Source: Paenibacillus sp. | GTDB lineage: Bacteria > Bacillota > Bacilli > Paenibacillales > Paenibacillaceae | Assembly: GCA_023512345.1 (NCBI GenBank) | Contig: JAILZT010000020.1 | Coordinates: forward strand, 1-64,000 | Direction of reading: 5' to 3' | DNA: 64,000 nt | Shown here: piece after piece, positions 7,760 through 16,230 of the stretch | Layout: each line of letters starts with the position of its first letter | How positions within the stretch are numbered: the first letter of the stretch is position 1 | Translations under genes and position numbers: made by a program | Notes under the pieces: model-generated | Database searches by the model: none | What the model was told of the DNA's origin: nothing | What the model saw: only the letters and a program-made list of their open reading frames with translations

Positions 7760-8758
7760 TTAATGGGCAATTAACTCAATCTCAAAGCCCAAATCCTCTA
7801 TAATTTGATGATCAATCGATACGTCTTGGCCTGCTGTCGTTAGATAATCACCTACAAAAAGTGAATTTGCGGCGAACAGAGATAAAGGCTGCAGTGTACG
7901 GAGGTTGATCTCTCTACCGCCAGCAACGCGAATTTCTTTAGACGGACAAATGAAACGAAACAGAGACAGTATCTTCAACGCTTTAATCGACGGCGTGCGG
8001 TCTGCATGTTCTAGAGGTGTTCCCGGAATTGCATTAAGGAAATTGATCGGAATCGAATCCGCATCTAGTTCGCGGAGCGCATATGCCATTTCAACAATCT
8101 CTTGATTTGTCTCGCCCATGCCGATAATGACACCAGAGCAGGGGGACATGCCGTGTGTCTTTACCTTCTCCACGGTTTTAATACGTTGATCATAGGTATG
8201 GGTCGTTGTGATAGTTGGGTAGTTGGCTTTGCTCGTGTTCAAGTTGTGGTTGTATCGATGTACGCCAGCTTCAGCAAGACGTTCGGCTTGATCATCCTTG
8301 AGAATGCCCAAACATGCGCAAATTTTTAGCGGCATTGTTTTACGGATTTCTCTAACCGCGTCCACTACTTGATCCAACTCCTTTTCTGTCGGGCCTTTCC
8401 CGGCCGCTACAATGCAATAGGTTCCGGCTTTTCGTGCCATCGCTTCATGTGCGCCTAAAAGCAACGTGTCTTTATCGAGCAGGGTGTATTTTTCAACAGG
8501 GGCTGTCGAAACGATCGATTGCGAGCAGTAGCCGCAGTCCTCGGGGCAAAGGCCGCTTTTTGCGTTGATGATCATATTTAGCTTCACTTTTTTACCGTAA
8601 AAATGTTTTCTTACCTTAAACGCAGCCTGCATGAGCAGAAGTAGCTCATCATCGTCGGCTTCGAGCACAGCGAGCCCTTCTTCTAAAGTTAAACATTCTC
8701 CAAGCAATGCTTTTTGGGCAAGCGATTGCCACTCCATCTCCGCTGCAATTGTATTCAT
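7760..8758 (-). CDS. bioB: biotin synthase
   Basis: Radical SAM enzyme inserting sulfur into dethiobiotin. The [4Fe-4S] motif CPEDCGYC (C-x3-C-x2-C) is visible at about residues 64-71, preceded by NAKSG and followed by SQS. Other family blocks are NHNLNTS, GVIIGMGET and GGREINLR. The ATG at 8758 is best placed (GGGAGG then 9 nt); the ATG at 8767 directly abuts the ribosome site. Third gene in the operon. Confidence 0.96.
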   Translation of the reverse strand: MNTIAAEMEWQSLAQKALLGECLTLEEGLAVLEADDDELLLLMQAAFKVRKHFYGKKVKLNMIINAKSGLCPEDCGYCSQSIVSTAPVEKYTLLDKDTLLLGAHEAMARKAGTYCIVAAGKGPTEKELDQVVDAVREIRKTMPLKICACLGILKDDQAERLAEAGVHRYNHNLNTSKANYPTITTTHTYDQRIKTVEKVKTHGMSPCSGVIIGMGETNQEIVEMAYALRELDADSIPINFLNAIPGTPLEHADRTPSIKALKILSLFRFICPSKEIRVAGGREINLRTLQPLSLFAANSLFVGDYLTTAGQDVSIDHQIIEDLGFEIELIAH

Positions 8759-8778
8759 CTCAATCATCCTCCCATAGT

Positions 8779-9510
8779 TTATACTTGAAATGCCTCTCTA
8801 ATAGGCGCGAATTGTATTGTTTTTCGTACAGTAAGTATCAACGTCTCTGAAGTCGCTTCGGTGTGCAAACGGGGAAACCGACCGAGGACCTTAAGGCCGC
8901 TGAATTGTTCAATTAGTTTTGCATTCGTAGCAACACTCGGATCGTCATGTGGCTCCGTTATGTCAACATCGTTCAGTATGACACCAACAATTGGAATTCC
9001 GCGATGCCGAAGGAATGAAGCAGTCAAAAGTGTGTGGTTAATTGTTCCGAGGGTAGAACGGGCTACAATTAGAGCAGGTATCCCAAGCTCCGAGATTAAG
9101 TCCACAATAAGAGCGTCATCGTTAAGCGGTACAGCGACGCCGCCCGCGCCTTCGATAAACAGTGCCTCATAACGTTTAGTAAGTGGTATGCCAGCAGCGA
9201 TTAGCTCCTTTAGCGTAAGGGTCACATCAGCCTGCTTGGCGGCTAACATCGGCGTAAGCGGAGCTTCAAATGTAAAGGGCGCGACTGCCTCAGGCGGTTC
9301 ATTGATTCCCGTGCTTTTCAGCAGCCGCTCAGCATCGGTAAGTCCGCTACCAAGTAGAGCACCGGATTGAATCGGCTTCCAGACACCGGCATTCAGCCCT
9401 TCAGCGCGGAGCATAGCGGTAATTGCTGCCGTTATAACCGTCTTACCGACGCCGGTGTCCGTACCTGTCACAAATAATCCGCGTATCGTTTCATCGTTAA
9501 CTTTGTTCAT
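8779..9510 (-). CDS. bioD: dethiobiotin synthetase
   Basis: ATP-dependent ring closure of 7,8-diaminononanoate with CO2 to dethiobiotin. The N-terminal P-loop GTDTGVGKT (about residues 16-24) and the FIEGAGGVAVPL block are diagnostic; KPIQSG supplies a conserved lysine. 243 residues is typical. It starts 5 bp after the bioA stop and ends about 20 bp before bioB. Confidence 0.95.
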   Translation of the reverse strand: MNKVNDETIRGLFVTGTDTGVGKTVITAAITAMLRAEGLNAGVWKPIQSGALLGSGLTDAERLLKSTGINEPPEAVAPFTFEAPLTPMLAAKQADVTLTLKELIAAGIPLTKRYEALFIEGAGGVAVPLNDDALIVDLISELGIPALIVARSTLGTINHTLLTASFLRHRGIPIVGVILNDVDITEPHDDPSVATNAKLIEQFSGLKVLGRFPRLHTEATSETLILTVRKTIQFAPIREAFQV

Positions 9511-9515
9511 CTAAC

Positions 9516-10868
9516 TCAACCGCCTTCCGTAACGTGAAGTATTGATTCTGCCAAAATATCTGTCATGGCATCCAGCTCAGCTTCACTACTTGCAAGCGGT
9601 GGAATGAAGACGATCACATTGCCGAGAGGTCTAGTTAGCATTCCGAGTTCTCTGGCCCGCAAGCTTGTCCGAACGCCAATTCGTTCTGACCAATCGTATG
9701 GCTCTCGTGAAACTTTATCGCGTACGAGTTCTATACCGATCATTAGCCCTTTTTGCCGGATTTCACCAACGTGCGGTCGCTCCTTTAGAACAGCGAGCTT
9801 GGACTCGACAAATGACGCCTTTGCGCTTACTCTTTCAACCATGTTGCGCTCTTCAAACAGCTTCAAGCTGGCCAAAGCAACAGCACAGCCAAGCGGATTC
9901 CCTGTATAGGAATGACCATGGAAAAATGTTTTCTGTTCTTGGTAATCGGCATAAAACGATCGGTACACCTCGTCAGTCGCAAGCGTCGCCGCCACAGGCA
10001 AATAGCCGCCGGTCAGCCCTTTTCCGACCACCATCAGATCAGGTGAAACATCTTCGAGATCACAAGCGAACATAACGCCCGTCCGACCGAAACCAGTTGC
10101 AACCTCATCAGCGATGAGCAGCACACCATGCTTGCGGCATAGCACTGCCATCTCGCGTAAACAGCCCGGCGGCATGACAATGATGCCACTGGCCCCTTGC
10201 ACTATCGGCTCTATAATGAGAGCCGCAATCTCATCCGCACACGTCTCCAGCAAATTACGCAGTGCGGTTAAAGTAGCTTTCATTGCTCCAGTCTCACCGC
10301 CCTCATGGCGATAAGCATAAGGATATGGAACGACATATGTAGGAAATAACATGGGGCGGAACAAGTCATGATACAGAGGAATTGCACCAACACTTACCGC
10401 GCCAATTGTATCTCCGTGATACGCTTGATTCATCGTGATAAACTTCGTTTTACCCCGTACCCCTTGGTTATGCCAGTGTTGATACGCCATTTTGATCGCG
10501 ATCTCCACTCCGGTTGCTCCTGAATCGGAGTAAAAAACTTTGTTTAATCCTTTCGGTGTAATCCCCACCAACTTCTCTGCCAGCTCGATTGCGGGTACAT
10601 TGGCCATTCCGAGAAGGGTAGAATGGGCGACACGCCCTAACTGTTCCGTTATAGCCTGATTTAGCTCCGGTACGTTGTGCCCATGAACGTTGAGCCAAAC
10701 GGATGAAAAACCGTCATAATATGCGCGTCCTTGGACGTCATATAGCATGATGCCTTCGCCGCGTTCAATGATGAGTGGATCAGAGTTATTGTAGTCTTTC
10801 ATTTGAGTAAAAGGATGCCATAAGTGATCCTTATTCATGGCAGCTAGCCGTTCGTAATCCGTTAGCAC
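9516..10868 (-). CDS. bioA: adenosylmethionine--8-amino-7-oxononanoate aminotransferase
   Basis: Class III PLP aminotransferase that uses SAM as amino donor to form 7,8-diaminononanoate. Motifs: HLWHPFTQMKDY near the N-terminus, YSDSGATGVEIAIKMAYQ, LIADEVATGFGRTG, and the PLP lysine in VVGKGLTGGYLP. The start is a GTG at 10868, the only start before the conserved HLWHPF block with a plausible GGTGAT upstream. First gene of the six-gene operon, directly behind the BirA operator. Confidence 0.95.
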   Translation of the reverse strand: MLTDYERLAAMNKDHLWHPFTQMKDYNNSDPLIIERGEGIMLYDVQGRAYYDGFSSVWLNVHGHNVPELNQAITEQLGRVAHSTLLGMANVPAIELAEKLVGITPKGLNKVFYSDSGATGVEIAIKMAYQHWHNQGVRGKTKFITMNQAYHGDTIGAVSVGAIPLYHDLFRPMLFPTYVVPYPYAYRHEGGETGAMKATLTALRNLLETCADEIAALIIEPIVQGASGIIVMPPGCLREMAVLCRKHGVLLIADEVATGFGRTGVMFACDLEDVSPDLMVVGKGLTGGYLPVAATLATDEVYRSFYADYQEQKTFFHGHSYTGNPLGCAVALASLKLFEERNMVERVSAKASFVESKLAVLKERPHVGEIRQKGLMIGIELVRDKVSREPYDWSERIGVRTSLRARELGMLTRPLGNVIVFIPPLASSEAELDAMTDILAESILHVTEGG

Positions 10869-10894
10869 AAATTATCACCATCCGTTGATCGTTT

Positions 10895-10930
10895 AATTGT
10901 CAACCATAATATCATTACAGGTTGACAATT
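10895..10930 (-). promoter_or_regulatory. BirA operator of the biotin operon
   Basis: A perfect 11-bp inverted repeat, AATTGTCAACC (10895-10905) and GGTTGACAATT (10920-10930), with a 14-nt spacer, starts 27 bp upstream of the bioA GTG. It matches the Firmicute BirA site (TTGTTAAC-N15-GTTAACAA type). The AT-rich spacer probably contains the -10 region, so binding would block transcription. No second copy was seen near birA. Confidence 0.93.
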
Positions 10931-11190
10931 GGATGTGGTTATTTTAGCAGAGAGGGACAACACTGTAAAGAGAATTGAAGTTGAAAACTCCAACCGTAAG
11001 TGCTAATCATGTCAAAGATTATAGAAAGTTTTTGTCCCGTGATCAGCAAAACCCTAAAAGAAAACACGAAAATGGGGTACCCAATGACTAGGATTTAAAA
11101 CATCAAAAACCCTTCTGCATGACTCACAAAAGGGCAATCCGGGAGTGTTTAATGTGTTAATAGAACAAGTTCAGATAAATCGACTATTTA
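10931..11190. other. intergenic stretch, no gene seen
   Basis: Between the biotin operator and the Tn7-like left end. A weak hairpin CCCTT...AAGGG is present near 11112-11136. Nothing else is supported. Confidence 0.4.
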
Positions 11191-11286
11191 TGTTCGGTGA
11201 AAATAAAGTATTAGACTAGAGTTGTTGATTTAGCGAGGTTTTTGAATTGGAGATTACTCAGCTTTTAAAAAATTAGTTTTAGACTG
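11191..11286 (+). repeat. Tn7-like left end with two spaced boxes
   Basis: TGTTCGGTG at 11191 is followed, with the same 9-bp offset as in Tn7, by a box AAAATAAAGTATTAGACTAG (11200-11219). A second, more divergent box AAAAATTAGTTTTAGACTG lies at 11268-11286. Spaced boxes at one end and abutting boxes at the other is the Tn7 arrangement. Orientation is opposite to the ends at 2426 and 12303, so it pairs with 12303. Confidence 0.6.
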
Positions 11287-11325
11287 ATTCAATAAAGAAG
11301 CAGCTAGCATCTGCCGGACATAGAA

Positions 11326-11347
11326 AGACCGCTATTGAAGGCGGTCT
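11326..11347 (-). terminator. weak hairpin after the peptidase gene
   Basis: AGACCGC / GCGGTCT stem with an 8-nt loop, about 75 bp downstream of the S51 peptidase stop. On the minus strand it is followed by TTTCT only, so terminator strength is doubtful. Confidence 0.4.
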
Positions 11348-11422
11348 AAAAAATTTATCATTTCTGCCCAACAATAAGTCCTGGGGATATTAAAAACCTG
11401 AGATGATTCGCTGTAAGCCTAA

Positions 11423-12091
11423 TTAGAGCGTCTCAACCAATTTCTGAATCTTTGAGTGGGAAATTAAATATACAGGACCCATTATGTCTATTTTGCCGTC
11501 CTTTACACGCATAGCACTCTCTTGTTCTGCCGCATAAACATCAATCTCTTCAGACAAGGGGAACAGGTAGCCTTGAACAAAAGTAGCGTAGTCGCGTTTA
11601 GAATGAGATTCATAGGCAAAATGATCAAAGCCAATACCATCATAGATAGTACTTATTTCAACTTCATTGCCAGTGTTTTTCAAGCATAACCATTTTGAAG
11701 CCATGTTTATCGCACCGGCGCTGGCACCTATTATAACGGCATTGCTGTTCTTAATAACATTTGATAATTCATAATCCGCCAAAAAATCGTTTTGTAAAAC
11801 AGGATCTCCACCGCATAAAAAAATGACAGAAGCGTTGTGAATTAATCGTTGGGCATCTTCCTTCTGTATGCGGTAATCAATGAAATGATATTCATCAAAA
11901 ATAATATTAGCCTGATTTAACCATGTACATTCAGAAACATCATCAATAATAATTTGTTCACCTGTATAACCAGACGGTTCAGCGCTAATCATAACAAGCG
12001 ATTTTCTGTCTTGTATATCCTCATGCAAACAACGGACCATCTTCTCTGGAAAAAAATCATTAAACCAACTGAGGTAGTAGTGAGTACTCAA
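11423..12091 (-). CDS. peptidase S51 / dipeptidase E-like protein
   Basis: A 222-residue class I glutamine-amidotransferase-fold serine peptidase of the S51 family, whose members cleave Asp-X dipeptides or act in cyanophycin breakdown. The nucleophile elbow is GASAGAINM (Ser at about 125), and FLCGGDP (about 93-99) forms the conserved GG(D/N) turn. No signal peptide, so cytoplasmic. The start is a TTG at 12091 with GGAGG 9 nt upstream. It is the only gene between the Tn7-like ends at 11191 and 12303, so it may be transposon cargo. Substrate is unknown. Confidence 0.85.
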   Translation of the reverse strand: MSTHYYLSWFNDFFPEKMVRCLHEDIQDRKSLVMISAEPSGYTGEQIIIDDVSECTWLNQANIIFDEYHFIDYRIQKEDAQRLIHNASVIFLCGGDPVLQNDFLADYELSNVIKNSNAVIIGASAGAINMASKWLCLKNTGNEVEISTIYDGIGFDHFAYESHSKRDYATFVQGYLFPLSEEIDVYAAEQESAMRVKDGKIDIMGPVYLISHSKIQKLVETL

Positions 12092-12255
12092 ACTTAATTA
12101 CCTCCATATGTATTATTTACATTCATCCATTCTTAACGAAAACATATTATACACGCTAGAAAGATGAACGGTTCTTCAGCCATTTCGCTTGCATTTCTTG
12201 TACATGTGAAATATGTTTCCACGTTAAACTGCCCGTTAGCTTAATGAAGAATTGT

Positions 12256-12303
12256 CGGTCTAATACTTTATTTGTCGGTCTAGAACTTTATTTTCTTTTA
12301 ACA
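12256..12303 (-). repeat. Tn7-like right end with two abutting boxes
   Basis: Read on the minus strand from 12303: TGTTAAAAG, then AAAATAAAGTTCTAGACCG and CAAATAAAGTATTAGACCG. The tip and first box are nearly identical to the end at 2426. Inside lies CTTCATTAAGCTA followed by ACGGGCAGTTTA (12226-12249). The same two motifs flank the IS110 element at 721-732 and 2318-2330. No 5-bp target duplication matches the left end (ATTTA against ATAGC). Confidence 0.65.
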
Positions 12304-12425
12304 ATAGCAGCTGCTGCATTAATCATGCGAGCTTCCTGCCTCTTTATACTAAGTTTATGGATTTGTCGAGCTGGTAGTTGATAAATTTGAAAAAGTAGCT
12401 AGGTCCGGTAAATGTTTTATGGTTT

Positions 12426-12453
12426 TCTATTGTGAATTTTTCATATGATGAAA
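12426..12453 (-). repeat. 28-bp dispersed repeat, copy 1
   Basis: TCTATTGTGAATTTTTCATA plus TGATGAAA is identical to 25224-25251. It includes a small palindrome TTTCAT-ATG-ATGAAA. This copy starts about 7 bp after the stop of the flavodoxin-like gene, the same placement as copy 2 after mobB. Confidence 0.7.
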
Positions 12454-12459
12454 TAAGAT

Positions 12460-12939
12460 TTAAGCACCATTCGTCATCGAATGAGCAAACTTCTCGATCG
12501 TTTCTATAGATAGGCCCGAGCTGGATTTTTCTTTTCCTTTGACCATTCGCATAATAAATTTATCCATCAGGGATAACTTATCGTAATAAATCTCATCTCC
12601 AAAAACCTCCGATGCAATCGCTGCATTCCGCAAATCCTCAGGGAAAGCCTTTCGAAGCTCCTCAGGGGCCTGCTCCTTCGATCCAGCACAAATAAACAGC
12701 CCCACTCTTTTACCGGCCAACTGTGGGTTCACCTTATTCACAAAATCAGTCATTTCCTTTTGGATTTTCCCGTAATAAATAGATCCTCCCAAAATAACTG
12801 TGTCATATTCCTTAAGCGATGGCTCTTTGGCAAGCCGCAAATTAATAACTTCTACCTCTCCACCCATACGGGATTTCAACAAATCCGCTGCCTTTTCTGT
12901 GCAACCATACTTGGATGTAAATACGATTATTGACTTCAT
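12460..12939 (-). CDS. flavodoxin-domain protein
   Basis: A 159-residue FMN-binding flavodoxin fold. FTSKYGCTEKAAD near the N-terminus is the phosphate loop, and ILGGSIYYGKIQKEM with ICAGSKEQ are the flavin-contact loops. The family (Flavodoxin_5) includes HemG-type protoporphyrinogen oxidases, but an HemG role is not shown here. ATG 12939 has the better spacing (AGGAG then 8 nt) than ATG 12945. Third gene of a unit with the membrane protein and TetR regulator upstream. Confidence 0.8.
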   Translation of the reverse strand: MKSIIVFTSKYGCTEKAADLLKSRMGGEVEVINLRLAKEPSLKEYDTVILGGSIYYGKIQKEMTDFVNKVNPQLAGKRVGLFICAGSKEQAPEELRKAFPEDLRNAAIASEVFGDEIYYDKLSLMDKFIMRMVKGKEKSSSGLSIETIEKFAHSMTNGA

Positions 12940-12960
12940 GTTCATCTCTCCTCTATATGT

Positions 12961-13845
12961 TTAATTGATAATTTCTTCTTTACCAGGTTCTCTAACGTTG
13001 TTCAAAAGAATAATGAAACACACTATTATCCCCGCATTAAAAATCGGAAAAATCAATGTCTCTGCACGCGATACCTCTACACCTACATAAATCATTGCAC
13101 CAAGCATCGCACTAATGGACGTCAACAGCATAACTCCTTTAATAATCACCACAGAAGCTAATAAATAGCCGAAAGATTGCCTGCGGATCACCATATACCC
13201 AGTAATTACAGCCAGCGGAACGATAATACCTAGATCAAGGGCTTGAATGGTGAGCGTAGTATAATGTTCTAAAATATCAGGAACAGCTCCGTTAATCAGC
13301 GGATTCACAATCTTCCCCAGCCACATCATCGCAATCACAAATCCAATGAACCAGATAAAAGCGCCAATCGACTTCACTGGTAAGGTCTCCTCAAAGTAAG
13401 TAGGCACCAAGCTTTTCTCGAAAGAAGCAAGGGTTACTATAAAGGCAAAAAAACTAGCTGAAAATAGCGCGACATACACTAGAAACATCGAATTGTAAGT
13501 TGCTAAAAAACAATAGGAAGAAAAGGTATATAAGAAATATCCGAGCGTTCCTGTTAGCATCAATCGGCCTTTTATCAAGCCTTTTACAGTCATTATTAAG
13601 GACAAGATCAGCAAAGGAACACCGAGGAATAAGGTTACTCCGTCTTGCGCCCGGGCTTGTGCTGCCATGGATACAGAATCGTGCGTATAAAGCCCCTTAC
13701 CCTGAATTTGTACCGTTTCACCCCGAATAGACGTAAAGGAATATTCACCATTCCCTTCAGTGGAAAATAACCCATAACCTGCTGCAAAAACGGATAAAAT
13801 CATAATCATCAGACACAGCACCACAACTGCTCTAATGTTTCTCAT
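12961..13845 (-). CDS. conserved polytopic membrane protein
   Basis: A 294-residue protein with an N-terminal helix (about 5-25), then a roughly 40-residue outside loop (NGEYSFTSIRGETVQIQGKG...), then about seven more hydrophobic segments. No catalytic motif is recognised. It lies between the TetR gene (37 bp) and the flavodoxin gene (about 20 bp), so the three are probably co-transcribed. Role unknown; it may be the exporter-like or sensor component of this regulated unit. Confidence 0.7.
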   Translation of the reverse strand: MRNIRAVVVLCLMIMILSVFAAGYGLFSTEGNGEYSFTSIRGETVQIQGKGLYTHDSVSMAAQARAQDGVTLFLGVPLLILSLIMTVKGLIKGRLMLTGTLGYFLYTFSSYCFLATYNSMFLVYVALFSASFFAFIVTLASFEKSLVPTYFEETLPVKSIGAFIWFIGFVIAMMWLGKIVNPLINGAVPDILEHYTTLTIQALDLGIIVPLAVITGYMVIRRQSFGYLLASVVIIKGVMLLTSISAMLGAMIYVGVEVSRAETLIFPIFNAGIIVCFIILLNNVREPGKEEIIN

Positions 13846-13881
13846 CCCAATCTCCCTCTCACTTCTCCATATTCAATTTCA

Positions 13882-14502
13882 TTAATATTCAGCAATAGCT
13901 AGCATTGCATCTAAATAATGAGCGATCAGAGCATCACGTTGCTCATTCGGAAGATCCTTCTCCACCATCAACCGCATAATTAAGCCAAAAGCAGAGCTCC
14001 ATATCACTTGGGCAGTTCTTTCTATATATAGTTCATCTTTGCTCTTCATATGTTGAAATTGGCTTAGGCACTGGCACAGCATTCCAATCGCTTTCCGCTC
14101 CTGTGAAGCTCCTTTATACAACACGGATGTGTGATTTAAAATAGCCGGGGAATCATTCAACATAATATTGCGGTATTGGGATCCTTCCGACAAGGCAATC
14201 GTAATAAATTGCTCTAATGATTTTTTCAAAATAATACTCGGTGAACTACTTTGTACTTCACTCTGCACAGAGCGGATTCCTGAAACCATTTCGAGATAAC
14301 CTTTCTGGAGAAGTTGTTCTACAATGTCATCTTTGCCCTGGAAATAGTGATAAATGATCCCTGCAGAATATTCGATTTTATGAGCTATCTTACGTATGGA
14401 CAGCTTTTCAATCCCCTCCTCCGCTATGATTTGACCTGCAGCATCCAATATAATGTTTCGCATTTCTTCTCGTTCACGTTCTTTTCTGATTTCCTTAGTC
14501 AT
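13882..14502 (-). CDS. TetR/AcrR-family transcriptional regulator
   Basis: 206 residues. The N-terminal helix-turn-helix spans about residues 14-60: NIILDAAGQIIAEEGIEKLS, then IRKIAHKIEYSAGIIYHYFQGKDDIV, the usual TetR recognition helix ending in IYHYF. The C-terminal ligand domain is divergent, as usual. It heads the operon and very likely represses it through the palindrome at 14540-14569. Confidence 0.9.
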   Translation of the reverse strand: MTKEIRKEREREEMRNIILDAAGQIIAEEGIEKLSIRKIAHKIEYSAGIIYHYFQGKDDIVEQLLQKGYLEMVSGIRSVQSEVQSSSPSIILKKSLEQFITIALSEGSQYRNIMLNDSPAILNHTSVLYKGASQERKAIGMLCQCLSQFQHMKSKDELYIERTAQVIWSSAFGLIMRLMVEKDLPNEQRDALIAHYLDAMLAIAEY

Positions 14503-14539
14503 CTATGATCATCCTTGTAGGGTATATTGTCTAAAAAAA

Positions 14540-14569
14540 TAACACCGTTCAATTTATTGAACAGTGTTA
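14540..14569. promoter_or_regulatory. probable TetR-family operator
   Basis: A 14-bp inverted repeat, TAACACCGTTCAAT and ATTGAACAGTGTTA, separated by TT with one mismatch, lies 38 bp upstream of the tetR start. Half-sites with GTTCAAT/ATTGAAC are common for this regulator family. Autoregulation is inferred. Confidence 0.8.
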
Positions 14570-14633
14570 AATATAACTTTTTAATGGCACGAAGTCAATC
14601 CATTTAGTAATAAATAGGCTTGCAGCTGCGGAT

Positions 14634-14680
14634 CAAAAAACGAAAACGAGCCAGACCCCAATAAATCGGAGACTGGCTCG
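14634..14680 (-). terminator. terminator after the DUF1801 gene
   Basis: An 8-bp stem, CGAGCCAG with CTGGCTCG, and an 18-nt loop, followed on the minus strand by TTTTCGTTTTTT. It ends the leftward run of genes from 20520. Confidence 0.75.
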
Positions 14681-14734
14681 CATATAACATGTACAGCTTT
14701 GAAGTACAACGGTGACTTGTTCCTGAAAAGTTAG

Positions 14735-15166
14735 CTAAATATCTCTCGTCACTTCAATCCACTTATTTATTACTTTTATTAAATTCTTTTTGTTTACTTC
14801 TACATCATCCATCGAACTAAATTTAACGATAGCTCTATCACCAGCTACCCATTCTAAAATTTTCGTATCATCCTCAAAAAACGGGCCTTTTTTTGCGTAT
14901 TCCGTGACCTTTGAACCGCAATGAAAAATAAGACGAAATCCATCTTTTCCATGAAAATTAAATGTAATTCGATCCTCATTATTGAGTAGAAAACTTGGAG
15001 CATTCCATTTGATATGTTCAGATAACTCGCTGTCGGCTTCTAAAATAATCCCTCTTACAACTTCAATTTCTGCTTTTAACGGGTGTTCGAGGGCTTCTAG
15101 AAAATTCTTAACTTGGTCATGTCCTGTTAGTTTTTGTGTTTTCGTTTTCCCCTTCTTTATCGGCAT
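14735..15166 (-). CDS. DUF1801-domain protein
   Basis: A 143-residue protein with the YdhG/DUF1801 fold signature: an N-terminal helix pair (VKNFLEALEHPLKAEIEVVRGII), then SEHIKWNAPSFLLNNEDRITFNFHGKD, with the W-x-x-P-x-(F/Y) core typical of the family, and a C-terminal lysine-rich helix. Function in the family is not well defined. Last gene of the AT-rich cluster. Confidence 0.75.
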   Translation of the reverse strand: MPIKKGKTKTQKLTGHDQVKNFLEALEHPLKAEIEVVRGIILEADSELSEHIKWNAPSFLLNNEDRITFNFHGKDGFRLIFHCGSKVTEYAKKGPFFEDDTKILEWVAGDRAIVKFSSMDDVEVNKKNLIKVINKWIEVTRDI

Positions 15167-15230
15167 ATTATCCTCCTAAAAAGTGATAGTTGTTCTACTT
15201 TTCACCTACGACTCTTGGAATTAACAATCA

Positions 15231-15776
15231 TTAACGTCTTTCAAAAGTATATAACATGCCATTCTTGGCTTTAATAAATGACTTCCCTTTATAGCCCCGT
15301 TTAACTAATTCTTTTCTTAAATAAAACATTAGTCCTCCATGGCTGACTATTAGTAAATTGGGTTGATCCAGAATCTCTAGCTGTTCTACAAATTTTCGAA
15401 TTCTTACTAGGGTTTCTTGTTTTCCTTCTTTTTGTGAACGATGCGAAACTAACCAAGCAATTCGTCCTAATAAAGTCCAAATGTTGTAATGTAATCTTAA
15501 CTGAGTTCGGAATGCTGATCGAATTGCTATCTCTCTTAAGGAATCCGTATGTATAATATCTTTCAAATAAATGGTTTTTGCAGTTTCCATAGCTCTTGAC
15601 AGGTCACTTGAAAAACAAAGATCCCAATTGTATTCACTGAGATCGAGCCGGACCTTATGTATTTCACACTGGTCGTATTGAATGATCCATCTGTCATACT
15701 CGTCCGAAGTCATCCATGATTTTTCGGGTTTAGCTTGAACGACTTTAAAGTGTCTAACTAATCCAATAATTCCCAT
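15231..15776 (-). CDS. histidine phosphatase family protein
   Basis: 181 residues. The N-terminal catalytic block is LVRHFKV, an RHF variant of the usual RHG with the phosphate-accepting His kept. SSDLSRAMETA and REI supply the conserved Arg and Glu positions, and VSHGGLM the second His. Phosphoglycerate-mutase/phosphatase superfamily; the substrate is unknown, probably a small phosphate ester. Part of the 14735-20520 cluster. Confidence 0.8.
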   Translation of the reverse strand: MGIIGLVRHFKVVQAKPEKSWMTSDEYDRWIIQYDQCEIHKVRLDLSEYNWDLCFSSDLSRAMETAKTIYLKDIIHTDSLREIAIRSAFRTQLRLHYNIWTLLGRIAWLVSHRSQKEGKQETLVRIRKFVEQLEILDQPNLLIVSHGGLMFYLRKELVKRGYKGKSFIKAKNGMLYTFERR

Positions 15777-15803
15777 ATTACTCCTTTAAGTTTTGAAGTG
15801 TCT

Positions 15804-16208
15804 TCATTTCCATTCAATCTTTTCAGTATTTGATGGTTTTTCTGCTACTAACTTAATTTGTCCATCGGTACCTAACTCCTCAAATTGAAACTTGTAACGG
15901 TTATACAGTGATCTCCATTCCTTATCCTCTAAACCTTCAGCAGCATGAATAAAATAGGATTCAATTATTGTTTTCAATTGTTCTTTTGATATCTGATTGT
16001 GGTCTATTTCAAAACTAAATTTAAAAATACCATTCTCAACCTTAGGATCACTTGCAGATCCAGTAATTAATACACCTGGCTCTTTCTCAAATTGTTTTTG
16101 AGCATATTTAAGTTTTTCTCTCACCTTGTTAAAATCATTAACATCTTCAGAATTACTGCAACTGGTAACCAGTAGTAGGAGTATCATTAACAAACTGAAT
16201 TTTTTCAA
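15804..16208 (-). CDS. small lipoprotein of unknown function
   Basis: 134 residues with a signal peptide and lipobox (LLLVTSCSNSED, lipid on Cys at about 17), so anchored on the outer face of the membrane. The mature part is charged, with a helical KVREKLKYAQKQFEKEPG stretch. No family is recognised. It follows the 196-residue protein gene by about 20 bp. Confidence 0.65.
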   Translation of the reverse strand: MKKFSLLMILLLLVTSCSNSEDVNDFNKVREKLKYAQKQFEKEPGVLITGSASDPKVENGIFKFSFEIDHNQISKEQLKTIIESYFIHAAEGLEDKEWRSLYNRYKFQFEELGTDGQIKLVAEKPSNTEKIEWK

Positions 16209-16230
16209 AAAGATTGGTGAAACCTCCTGA

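Noticed and set aside
11186..12308. 5-bp target duplication of the mini-element
   Set aside because: Flanks ATTTA and ATAGC do not match.
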